This document shows positions 6,455 to 12,939 of a stretch of 13,527 nt of DNA, one piece after another (within the stretch, counting starts at the first letter, position 1; every line of letters begins with the position of its first letter). Source of the stretch: Oribacterium sp. UBA3737 (GTDB lineage Bacteria > Bacillota_A > Clostridia > Lachnospirales > Lachnospiraceae). The DNA lies in the NCBI GenBank assembly GCA_002371295.1, contig DFGZ01000195.1:1-13527 (forward strand). Direction: 5' to 3'. Below the pieces are notes generated by a model. It was not told where the DNA came from. It did not search any database and was given only the letters and a program-made list of their open reading frames with translations. Position numbers and translations under genes: made by a program.

Positions 6455-7813
6455 TTATCCTTCCGTCTTTGCCTGTATGAATTCTCTCGGGGAAACTCCC
6501 GTCACCTTTTTAAATACCTTTGAGAAGTAGTAGGCAGACTCGAAGCCCAGGGCGTCTGCCACCTCATAGACCTTCATGTCATCGGAGAGGAGCATCTTCT
6601 TTGCATGCTCGATCTTTCTTGTATAAACATATTCGGAGAAGCCTATATCTGTGTTCTTTTTGAAAAGAACAGAAAGATATGCCGGGGAAAGCCCGAAGGC
6701 ATCGGCAATTTCATTAAGTTGGAGTTTTCCCTTCAGGTTCTCATCTATATAGTCCTGAATCATAGCGATAAGCTTATCTTTTCCGGAACGGCGGTTTGCG
6801 CCCACTATGTGACTGAAAAGCCTGATTGCCGCATCCTTATCCGTTTCCTTTTCAGCTGTTTTTGCCTCTTCAAAGGTAGTGTGTATATCCATGGGAGAGG
6901 AGACCGCAGTTCCTATACCGAAACGGAGAGAAACATTGAAATAATTGTTTATCATGGTGTGAGCATTTTCAACAGCTTCCTGAATGTGGTTCATGCTTTC
7001 CGCCACAGGGGTGTTCTCAGTAAAGAAGAAGAGGATAGTGAAATGCTCTGTGTCATTTGAAACCAGATAACATGGAGAATATCGTTCAACGATTTCTCTG
7101 GTCATGGTAAGACAGGATCGATAGAGGGTAATCATTCGGTCGGTTCCACTTTCCCCAGACGCTTCTCTGGCGATTCCCATGTCCTTCCCGACTTCAGGAT
7201 CCTCATCATGGCGATTTTCTCCCTCTGAGGAAACCACAATCTCCGCATAGGCTGCGATATATCTGTTGAACTTGAAATCCATCCGGACATTTGATGCTTC
7301 ATGCTTCAAAGCTTTGCCATCAGAAAACTCTCCGTGAAGCAGCTTCAGCATAAAACGCTGTCTCAGCTCCTCAAGCTGAAATGTATCCGCATTCTGTAAA
7401 CGGCTTTCTGTCTTGTCCCCTGCAGGTTTTTTCACCTGATCCACCCGGGCTATTGCTTTCTTTATGGCTTCACTGAGCTGCTCCTTATCAAGCTCCACCT
7501 TCACAAGATAGTCCACAGCCTGATAGGAGAGTGCCTTACGGACCATATCAAACTCCTCATAAGCTGTCAGCATGATAAATGCAGGCACCGGTCCATAATG
7601 CTTATTTGATTCTGCCAAAAGCTCAAGTCCTGTCATAACAGGCATCTTGATATCTGCAATGACTATGTCCGGACTCTCAGTTCCTATGATATCAAAAGCA
7701 TCCTTTCCATTGGAGGCAGAACCTATGACCTCAACATTTTCAAATCCCTGTAACATGGATTTGAGCCCCACCTGAACCAGCGGCTCATCGTCCACAATTA
7801 AAACTCTATACAT
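6455..7813 (-). CDS. YesN-type response regulator, receiver plus AraC-family DNA-binding domain
   Basis: This 452-residue protein is the transcriptional output of a two-component system. The receiver domain (about 1-120) has all phosphorylation residues: D8, D9, phosphoacceptor D54 in IADIKMP, T83 and K105 (DYLVK). The middle region (about 150-340) is the poorly conserved linker typical of YesN-like regulators. The C-terminal AraC domain (about 347-448) holds two helix-turn-helices: LQLNEIADAFGLSPAYLSVLFKK, and VYEVADALGFESAYYFSKVFKK followed by GVSPREF. It lies 29 nt downstream of the kinase gene, in the same direction, so the pair is one operon. The start codon ATG at 7811-7813 has an AGGA-type ribosome site. 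The likely target is the divergent transporter operon, possibly through the 20-bp direct repeats at 9851-9901, as AraC-type proteins bind tandem sites. Substrate unknown. Confidence 0.93.
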   Translation of the reverse strand: MYRVLIVDDEPLVQVGLKSMLQGFENVEVIGSASNGKDAFDIIGTESPDIVIADIKMPVMTGLELLAESNKHYGPVPAFIMLTAYEEFDMVRKALSYQAVDYLVKVELDKEQLSEAIKKAIARVDQVKKPAGDKTESRLQNADTFQLEELRQRFMLKLLHGEFSDGKALKHEASNVRMDFKFNRYIAAYAEIVVSSEGENRHDEDPEVGKDMGIAREASGESGTDRMITLYRSCLTMTREIVERYSPCYLVSNDTEHFTILFFFTENTPVAESMNHIQEAVENAHTMINNYFNVSLRFGIGTAVSSPMDIHTTFEEAKTAEKETDKDAAIRLFSHIVGANRRSGKDKLIAMIQDYIDENLKGKLQLNEIADAFGLSPAYLSVLFKKNTDIGFSEYVYTRKIEHAKKMLLSDDMKVYEVADALGFESAYYFSKVFKKVTGVSPREFIQAKTEG

Positions 7814-7842
7814 AAATTCCTATCCTTAAATCAAAAATGTTT

Positions 7843-9738
7843 TCATTCAGCTTCCACATAGGGCAGCGTAAATCTCATGACCGTATACTTCGAGACCTCA
7901 GACTCTATGGAGAGTCCGTATTCCTCCCCGAAGGTATATTTTATCCTCTGAGAGACATTGGCCACTCCTATGTGGCGGAAGAAATCGTCAGCCCCTTCAA
8001 GCTCACCTGAAAGGGTCTTTTCTATCTGCTCCTGAGTCATACCCACGCCGTCGTCTCTTACTTCGATGATGAGAAGTTTTCTTTCCTGAATCTCTCTTTC
8101 TGATACTCTGCCCAGATTTCCTTTCTCAGGGACCTGACTGCCCAAAACGCCGATATCCTTCGGGCTTCCGATTTCCTTTTTATTTCCGCAGCATTCACAG
8201 TAAACCGAAAGCACTATCTTCCCGGCGCCTCCCTTAGGCTCGATGCCGTGGAAGATGGCATTCTCGATTATGGGCTGAAGGGAGAACCTGTTCACCGAGG
8301 CCTTAAGAAGAGCTTCATCCTTTAAATCTATCTCAAAATCGATGGTTCCGCCATAACGGTACTTCATGATGGTGAAATAGTCCTTCACCAGGGAAAGCTC
8401 CTTTTCCAGACTGATGACATTTTCCTTGCTCTTCGAAATATTCCGGAGAAGACGGGAGAGAGCGGTAGACATGTCAGCGATTCCGTCAGATCCCTGAATG
8501 GTGGCCATCCACTTTATGGTATTCAGAGTATTGTACAGGAAGTGAGGATTTATCTGTGACTGAAGTATCTGATACTCCAGCTCCTGCTTTTTCTTCTCAT
8601 CCTGCACCTTCTTTTCCATCAGGTTTTCAACATTCTGTGCCAATGCATTGATACCAGCTCCTATGGCTCCCATTTCAGAATCCCACTCGATGGAAGGATC
8701 TCTTCTGAAATCACCGCCTCCTATCTTCTCAAGCTTATAGAGAAGCTTTGTAATAGGCTCTGAAATAACATGCTTAAGCCTTAACCAGAGGAGAAGTCCG
8801 ATAAATATGATGGAGAAACTGAGAAGTCCGATGACAACTATATAGAAGTTCATCCTTATGTTCATGTTTCTTTGTGATGGAAGAAGATAAAGCTTGAATG
8901 CCTTGTTTCTAAGTGTATAGCTGACTGTCTGATCCGGAACCGGACACTCAATAAGCTCCCCATCCTTATACTCATAATTATGCCCATCACCTATGGAAAC
9001 AAAAACCCTTTCATCCTTTTCCAGACTGTAATCACTGAAGATGGAAGTGATGATGGATGGAGAAAGCTCCATATAAACAAAACCCACGATTGCGGAAGAA
9101 GAGGAGGACTGTATCGGTCTCACCATGGGAATGATCATTTCATCAAAGTGGGTAGTCACAGGACTCTGTTTCAGCCCGAAGTACCGGAAATCCGATGCAT
9201 TGAGAAGCTGATAAAAATAATTGGTGGACATGATCTTTCCGGTGAAACCGGAAGTGGAGTTTACCGCAGCATTTTTAATTGACTGAAGATAATGTCTTCC
9301 GTCCATGGTACTCACTACAACTCTCTGTATGTGCCGTGTCCTTCCCATGGCATTGTATTCATCATTAAAATGCTCCCAGGTGGAAAGGGCGAGCCGCCTC
9401 TCAACCCTGTTTTTTTCCTGAACTTCTTCTGTTGTCAGTAAATCTTCACTGTCGGATCCGGCAGTCATTCTATTCAGATAGGTATTGATGGTGCTGTCTA
9501 TAGTAGTCCACAGAGCAAAATTAGTGGCATTGTCAAGAGACTTGTCCATCTCCGAGCCCAAAAGCTGAAGACTGCCGAGGGCAGTCTGACGTACATTTCG
9601 TCTCAGATTATCCCTAATGTAAAAAAAACTGATGGCTGACATCATGAGTGACATCAGCACCGCAAAGCCCATGGAATAAACAACTATCTGAAATCTTATG
9701 GAGTTGAATTTTTTCTTTAATCCGGGATGTTTTTTCAT
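7843..9738 (-). CDS. YesM-type sensor histidine kinase
   Basis: This 631-residue membrane kinase has TM1 at about 14-41, an extracellular dCache-like sensor region of roughly 250 residues, TM2 at about 296-320 and a HAMP linker (321-375, SEPITKLLYKLEKIGGGDF). The HisKA_7TM/LytS-type His-kinase box is QSQINPHFLYNTLN, with phospho-accepting H399. The N box is LQPIIENAIFHG (N493), the G1 box DDGVGM (562-567), and a G2-like GVANVSQRIK lies near 591. It should phosphorylate the adjacent regulator in response to a sugar or its binding protein. One oddity is a stretch of about 40 residues (about 514-553) between the IVLSVY and KLLIIEV strands of the ATPase domain; it contains a C-x-C-C cluster (514, 516, 517), and most relatives have a short loop there. 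The start ATG (9736-9738) has no clear Shine-Dalgarno, only an A/T-rich leader. Confidence 0.92.
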   Translation of the reverse strand: MKKHPGLKKKFNSIRFQIVVYSMGFAVLMSLMMSAISFFYIRDNLRRNVRQTALGSLQLLGSEMDKSLDNATNFALWTTIDSTINTYLNRMTAGSDSEDLLTTEEVQEKNRVERRLALSTWEHFNDEYNAMGRTRHIQRVVVSTMDGRHYLQSIKNAAVNSTSGFTGKIMSTNYFYQLLNASDFRYFGLKQSPVTTHFDEMIIPMVRPIQSSSSSAIVGFVYMELSPSIITSIFSDYSLEKDERVFVSIGDGHNYEYKDGELIECPVPDQTVSYTLRNKAFKLYLLPSQRNMNIRMNFYIVVIGLLSFSIIFIGLLLWLRLKHVISEPITKLLYKLEKIGGGDFRRDPSIEWDSEMGAIGAGINALAQNVENLMEKKVQDEKKKQELEYQILQSQINPHFLYNTLNTIKWMATIQGSDGIADMSTALSRLLRNISKSKENVISLEKELSLVKDYFTIMKYRYGGTIDFEIDLKDEALLKASVNRFSLQPIIENAIFHGIEPKGGAGKIVLSVYCECCGNKKEIGSPKDIGVLGSQVPEKGNLGRVSEREIQERKLLIIEVRDDGVGMTQEQIEKTLSGELEGADDFFRHIGVANVSQRIKYTFGEEYGLSIESEVSKYTVMRFTLPYVEAE

Positions 9739-9759
9739 ATAATAAATATTTTTTTCCGT

Positions 9760-9789
9760 CTAATATTTCACCTTTGGGATTTCGAACAA
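9760..9789 (-). promoter_or_regulatory. Tentative promoter of the kinase-regulator operon
   Basis: On the minus strand TTGTTC (9789 down to 9784) and TATTAG (9765 down to 9760) are 18 nt apart, 22 nt from the kinase start codon. Both matches are modest. A start here would give a very short A-rich leader, consistent with the missing Shine-Dalgarno sequence. Confidence 0.3.
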
Positions 9790-9850
9790 TTTTGAACACA
9801 ATCCATGAAAGCGTCCGGAAATCCAACTTAAAGGCATGATCTTTACTGAA

Positions 9851-9901
9851 TTCAGGAATCTGCTTATAAGCTTATACCCTGTTCAGAAATCTGCTTATAA
9901 G
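9851..9901. promoter_or_regulatory. Two 20-bp direct repeats, candidate regulator binding sites
   Basis: TTCAGGAATCTGCTTATAAG (9851-9870) recurs with a single change (G to A at the sixth base) at 9882-9901. The 31-bp offset is close to three helical turns, so two bound proteins would sit on one face of the DNA. The pair lies in the divergent region between the kinase operon and the transporter operon, where an AraC-type response regulator would be expected to bind. TTATAAGCTTATA at the end of the first copy is also palindromic. The regulator assignment is inference. Confidence 0.6.
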
Positions 9902-10060
9902 AATATCGGATTTTGCCTCAAAAAATAACTCTTTGAAAATTTCTGCATCTTTTTCATATAAAAGTACATCTTTTCAAAACCTGCTAAAAAAAAGCAAAAT
10001 TGCTCCGAAAAATTTGTATTTCCTTAAAAACAGAGAAATTCTACAATAAATTCAGTCTTA

Positions 10061-10144
10061 AGGCAATGCGCCGGGAGCGCTTAGAAAGTGCTGGCATTGC
10101 CTGTCGGAAACAGACGGATAGGAGTATCCGGCGGAGATCCCGGC
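10061..10144 (+). promoter_or_regulatory. Structured 5' leader of the binding-protein gene
   Basis: AGGCAATGC (10061-10069) pairs with GCATTGCCT (10094-10102). Inside it AGCGCTT (10076-10082) pairs with AAGTGCT (10086-10092), with one G-T pair, around a three-base loop. A separate perfect hairpin CGGATA-GGAG-TATCCG follows (10115-10130). The bulge GCCGGGA (10070-10076) is also perfectly complementary to TCCCGGC (10138-10144), which offers an alternative or long-range pairing. I match it to no known riboswitch; I checked by eye for T-box, SAM, cobalamin, c-di-GMP and guanidine hallmarks. A regulatory leader is likely, its ligand or mechanism unknown. Confidence 0.5.
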
Positions 10145-10187
10145 ATTTGACAAATAGGTTCATACACCTAAAAACAGGAGGAAAAAA

Positions 10188-11570
10188 ATGAAGAAGATCG
10201 TAAGTTCATTGCTTGTTGCATCTATGGCTGCAACATCACTTGCCGCTTGTGGCGGAAGCTCAACAACAGCTACCACAGCAGCTCCTCAAGCTGCAGAGAC
10301 AAAGGCAGCAGAAACACAGGCAGCAGAGACAAAGGCAGAGGCAGCTGCCACAGAAGCTGCTACAGAGGCAGCAGGCGGAGACGCAGTAACCTTAAAGTGG
10401 GCACTCTGGGATGCGTCATCCATCACTTACTATCAGCCCCTCATCGATGCATTTAAGGCTGAGCACCCGAATGTAAACATTGAAATGGTAGACCTTGGTT
10501 CAACAGACTATTCAACTGTTCTCGGAACACAGCTTTCCGGCTCAGGTTCGGATTTCGACGTTGTAACCGTCAAGGATGTTCCGGGTTACATGACACTCGT
10601 AAACAAGGGCGTTCTTGAGCCACTGAATGACAAGATTAAGGAGGCAGGCATCGATCTCAGCCAGTACGGCGGAATCACAGATCAGGTAACCATCAACGAC
10701 AGCCTCTATGAGCTTCCTTTCCGTTCAGACATCTGGGTTCTCTACTACAACAAGGACGTATTCGACAAGGCAGGCGTTCCGTATCCTACAAACGATATGA
10801 CCTGGGAGCAGTACGACGAGTTGGCCCGCAAGGTAACTGACACAACTCCGGGCTCAGAGGTTTACGGTGCTCACTATCACACATGGAGATCAACAATCCA
10901 GCTTGACGGTATCCTCGATGGAAAGAACACAATCGTCGGCGGAAACTACGATTTCACAAAGCCATACTATGAGATGGTTCTCAAGCAGCAGCAGGATGGT
11001 GTATGCATGGATTATGCAACACTTAAGACACAGGGACTTCACTACAGCGATGCATTTGCTCAGGGTAATGTCGCTATGATGAACATGGGCTCATGGTTCA
11101 TAGCAACTCTTATCAACAAGATCAAGTCAGGTGAGTACACAGACTGCACAAACTGGGGCATGGTCAAGTATCCTCACGCTGAGGGTGTTGAGGCAGGTTC
11201 AACTCTTGCAACAATCACAGCTCTTGCACTTCCTACATCTGCTCCTCATAAGGACGAGGCTTGGGACTTCATCAAGTTCGTAACAGGAGAGAAGGGTGCA
11301 CAGGTTCTTGCTGAGACAGGAAACATCCCTGCTATGACAAACGAGAATATCGTTTCAGCTATTGCTTCCATGGAAGGCTTCCCTCAGGATGATACTTCAA
11401 AGGATGCGCTCATCACATCACACACATATCTTGAGATGCCTGCAAATGACAAGTCATCAGAGATCGAGACAATTCTTAATGAGCAGCACGACCTCATCAT
11501 GACAGAGTCTTCAACAATCGATGAAGCTGTTCAGGCTATGAACGAGGGCGTTCAGGCCATCATCGGCTAA
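10188..11570 (+). CDS. Extracellular sugar-binding lipoprotein of an ABC transporter (SBP family 1)
   Basis: This 460-residue lipoprotein captures the sugar for the two permeases downstream. The signal peptide ends in lipobox LAAC (residues 18-21), with C21 the lipidated residue. A low-complexity linker (about 27-63) is built from AAETK/AAETQ pentads repeated at the DNA level (15-nt unit) and tethers the protein to the membrane. The mature domain is a UgpB/MalE-like family 1 solute-binding protein (COG1653 type). Landmarks are VTLKWALWDASS, LIDAFKAEHPNVNIEMV, YELPFRSDIWVLYYNKDVFDKAGV, MTWEQYDELARK, FAQGNVAMMNMGSW and the tail EAVQAMNEGVQAIIG. AGGAGG (10176-10181) sits six bases before the ATG. 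Codon use is that of a highly expressed gene compared with its left-hand neighbours. The ligand cannot be told from sequence; an oligosaccharide is likely from the family and the kinase/regulator pair. Confidence 0.95.
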   Translation: MKKIVSSLLVASMAATSLAACGGSSTTATTAAPQAAETKAAETQAAETKAEAAATEAATEAAGGDAVTLKWALWDASSITYYQPLIDAFKAEHPNVNIEMVDLGSTDYSTVLGTQLSGSGSDFDVVTVKDVPGYMTLVNKGVLEPLNDKIKEAGIDLSQYGGITDQVTINDSLYELPFRSDIWVLYYNKDVFDKAGVPYPTNDMTWEQYDELARKVTDTTPGSEVYGAHYHTWRSTIQLDGILDGKNTIVGGNYDFTKPYYEMVLKQQQDGVCMDYATLKTQGLHYSDAFAQGNVAMMNMGSWFIATLINKIKSGEYTDCTNWGMVKYPHAEGVEAGSTLATITALALPTSAPHKDEAWDFIKFVTGEKGAQVLAETGNIPAMTNENIVSAIASMEGFPQDDTSKDALITSHTYLEMPANDKSSEIETILNEQHDLIMTESSTIDEAVQAMNEGVQAIIG

Positions 11571-11621
11571 TGCTTACACTTGACTGACTTGAAATAATTA
11601 CTTGAATTAAAAAACTCATCG

Positions 11622-11649
11622 GGGCTGTCGTGCGACAGTGCGGCAGCCC
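11622..11649 (+). terminator. GC-rich hairpin after the binding-protein gene, likely partial terminator or mRNA stabiliser
   Basis: GGGCTGTCG (11622-11630) pairs with CGGCAGCCC (11641-11649), nine pairs with one G-T, around a ten-base loop; an internal CTGTCG/CGACAG alternative exists. The downstream tract TTATTCTATG is only weakly T-rich. Hairpins at this place in CUT1 operons commonly raise the amount of binding protein over permease by attenuation or by blocking 3' decay; which applies here is inference. Confidence 0.6.
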
Positions 11650-11812
11650 TTATTCTATGAAAATCTTTCTGATAAATCAGAAGATATCTGATTGCTTATT
11701 TCTAAATTCCCCCGACTATACAAAACGGTTTAAAGCAGGATTCTGCAAAAGAGATCATATTTATTTCCTATGATGTTTTTTGCTGAATGCAGTTTTAAAT
11801 CAAATGATATTT

Positions 11813-11879
11813 CAGGTTTTCCATGAAAACCCTGCATGTAGCGTCAGCCATCGACGAAGTCGAATTTCAACCGGCTGGC
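11813..11879 (+). ncRNA. Two-hairpin cis element, copy A, upstream of permease 1
   Basis: Hairpin I is CAGGTTTTC (11813-11821), loop CAT, then GAAAACCCTG (11825-11834) with one bulged C. Hairpin II has outer stem GTCAGCC (11843-11849) with GGCTGGC (11873-11879) and, after a single A, inner stem TCGAC (11851-11855)-GAA-GTCGA (11859-11863), then the spacer ATTTCAACC. It ends 12 nt before AGGAGG of the permease gene. The same layout recurs at 12842-12905 with a compensatory base-pair change, which supports a folded RNA. The family is unknown to me; it could be a translational control element or a small palindromic repeat. Confidence 0.6.
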
Positions 11880-11903
11880 ATCACAAAACTCAGGAGGCAC
11901 CAT

Positions 11904-12836
11904 ATGACAGCAGCTACAACTGTAAGAACAACCGGCGTAGAAGAAGCAAAGCGAAGAAAATTCAAACAGGCACTGGTAGCCTATTCCTTTATAGCCCCGA
12001 ATTTCATCGGTTTCGCCATATTCACTTTAGGCCCCATCATCCTCGCCATGATCATGGCATTTATGGAGTGGGACGGTAGTAACCCGTGGAAATTCGTAGG
12101 CATCCAGAACTTTGTAACTATCTTTTCGGATGACCGTTTCCTGTCATCCTTAAAAAACACAGTTATCTACAGTATCTTCACAGTACCTCTTACATTAATA
12201 ATGGCTTTAGGACTGGCTATACTGCTTAATCAGAAGGTAAAGGGAAGGAACTTCTTCAGAACAGTGACCTTCTTCCCATACGTTGCTTCACTCGTTGCGG
12301 TGGCCGCAGTATGGAACATGCTTTTCACACCGGCAAAGGGCGGAGTCATTAACCAGCTCCTCATAAATATTTTCCATACCCCTGCTCTCAAGTGGGCAGC
12401 ATCTCCGAAGACGGTTCTCATGACCATCATCATGTTCTCCATCTGGAAAAACATGGGATACTACATGGTCATCTATCTTGCGGGACTTCAGAACATCAAC
12501 ACAGAGCTTTACGAGGCGGCAGGTCTTGACGGTGCCAATGTATGGCAGAAGTTCAAATATGTAACTGTTCCTCAGTTAAAGCCTACAACCTTTTTCGTTA
12601 TCATCATGCTCACCATCAACTGCTTCAAGGTATACGACATCGTATATATGCTGGCAGGAGGAAGCAACGGCGTCATTAACAAATCCGCCATCGTTCTTGT
12701 TTACTACATCTACGAAGAGGCCTTCAGAAACTGGAACCTCGGTATCGCAAGCGCAGGTTCTCTGGTACTTTTTGCCATCGTTCTTGCCATCACCATCATC
12801 CAGTTCAGCGGCGAAAAGAACTACGCTAATGATTAA
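11904..12836 (+). CDS. ABC sugar transporter permease, MalF/UgpA-type (CUT1)
   Basis: This 310-residue integral membrane protein is the first of two permease subunits forming the sugar channel. The cytoplasmic N-terminus (about 1-22) is followed by about six hydrophobic helices, starting with YSFIAPNFIGFAIFTLGPIILAMIMAF. The ABC permease loop EAAGLDGANVWQKFKYVTVP (EAA at 204-206) contacts the ATPase subunit. Length and motifs fit COG1175-type permeases (binding_protein-dependent transport domain). ATG 11904 is chosen because AGGAGG (11892-11897) lies six bases ahead and the protein then starts like its relatives. The frame is also open to ATG 11823, but that would translate the hairpin element. 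It lies 333 nt after the binding-protein gene and 103 nt before the second permease, in one operon. Confidence 0.95.
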   Translation: MTAATTVRTTGVEEAKRRKFKQALVAYSFIAPNFIGFAIFTLGPIILAMIMAFMEWDGSNPWKFVGIQNFVTIFSDDRFLSSLKNTVIYSIFTVPLTLIMALGLAILLNQKVKGRNFFRTVTFFPYVASLVAVAAVWNMLFTPAKGGVINQLLINIFHTPALKWAASPKTVLMTIIMFSIWKNMGYYMVIYLAGLQNINTELYEAAGLDGANVWQKFKYVTVPQLKPTTFFVIIMLTINCFKVYDIVYMLAGGSNGVINKSAIVLVYYIYEEAFRNWNLGIASAGSLVLFAIVLAITIIQFSGEKNYAND

Positions 12837-12927
12837 TGTGGCAGGTTTCGAAGAAACCTGGCACCCAACGCCGGCCATCGCGAAGCGAGCCTTGAATGGG
12901 CCGGCTTTCCCCAACTAATGTGGCAGG
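12834..12927 (+). repeat. 12-bp direct repeats flanking hairpin element copy B
   Basis: TAATGTGGCAGG occurs at 12834-12845 (covering the permease 1 stop codon) and again at 12916-12927 (covering the start of the permease 2 ribosome site). Deleting one copy plus the material between would leave a stop codon, AGGAGG and the ATG in ordinary operon spacing. This is what a target-site duplication around an inserted element, or a local tandem duplication, would look like. Confidence 0.6.
12842..12905 (+). ncRNA. Two-hairpin cis element, copy B, upstream of permease 2
   Basis: Hairpin I is CAGGTTTC (12842-12849), loop GAA, GAAACCTG (12853-12860), a perfect 8-bp stem. Hairpin II has outer stem GCCGGCC (12870-12876) with GGCCGGC (12899-12905), one A, then inner TCGC (12878-12881)-GAA-GCGA (12885-12888) and the spacer GCCTTGAATG. 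Order, spacing, the single A linker, the GAA loop and the TT(C/G)AA spacer match copy A, although stem sequences differ in a pairing-preserving way. It fills most of the 103-nt gap between the two permease genes. Confidence 0.65.
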
Positions 12928-12939
12928 AGGATACATTAA

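Larger units (their letters stand above)
9739..10187. other. 449-bp divergent regulatory region
   Basis: No gene is supported here; a 63-codon frame at 10000-10191 runs through the leader structure and the ribosome site and is rejected. From left to right the region holds the tentative kinase promoter, the 20-bp direct repeats, an A/T-rich stretch, a candidate -10 box TACAAT (10042-10047) for the binding-protein gene without a recognisable -35, the structured leader at 10061-10144, a small TAGGT/ACCTA hairpin (10155-10170) and the AGGAGG ribosome site. The lack of a -35 fits a promoter that needs an activator. Confidence 0.5.
11571..11903. other. 333-bp intra-operon gap between binding protein and first permease
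   Basis: There is no gene here; the permease frame stays open upstream to 11823 but only by chance through the hairpin element. Contents are a GC-rich hairpin (11622-11649), a 16-bp TTCTGAT-AA-ATCAGAA inverted repeat (11667-11682), a poor promoter-like pair TTGCTT/TATACA (11692-11697, 11717-11722, 19 nt apart), A/T-rich filler, and the two-hairpin element at 11813-11879 just before the ribosome site. Confidence 0.5.

Noticed and set aside
10147..10175. Perfect -35 hexamer TTGACA at 10147-10152
   Set aside because: The hexamer 16-17 nt downstream is A-rich without a -10 match, and a transcript from there would begin at the ribosome site.
10000..10191. 63-codon plus-strand frame upstream of the binding-protein gene
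   Set aside because: It runs through the leader hairpins and its end is translated from the ribosome site itself (GGKK). It has no ribosome site of its own and an R/K-rich, non-family sequence.
11692..11722. Internal promoter before permease 1 (TTGCTT...TATACA)
   Set aside because: Spacing of 19 nt and poor hexamers; too weak to list as a promoter.
11716..11736. CcpA-like operator around AAAACGGTTTAAAG
   Set aside because: It has a central CG but lacks the flanking TG/CA half-site pattern of a cre box, and the symmetry is poor.
11823..11903. 27-codon N-terminal extension of permease 1
   Set aside because: It is open in frame only by chance, would translate the hairpin element, and starts inside hairpin I without a ribosome site. 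AGGAGG six bases before 11904 fixes the real start.
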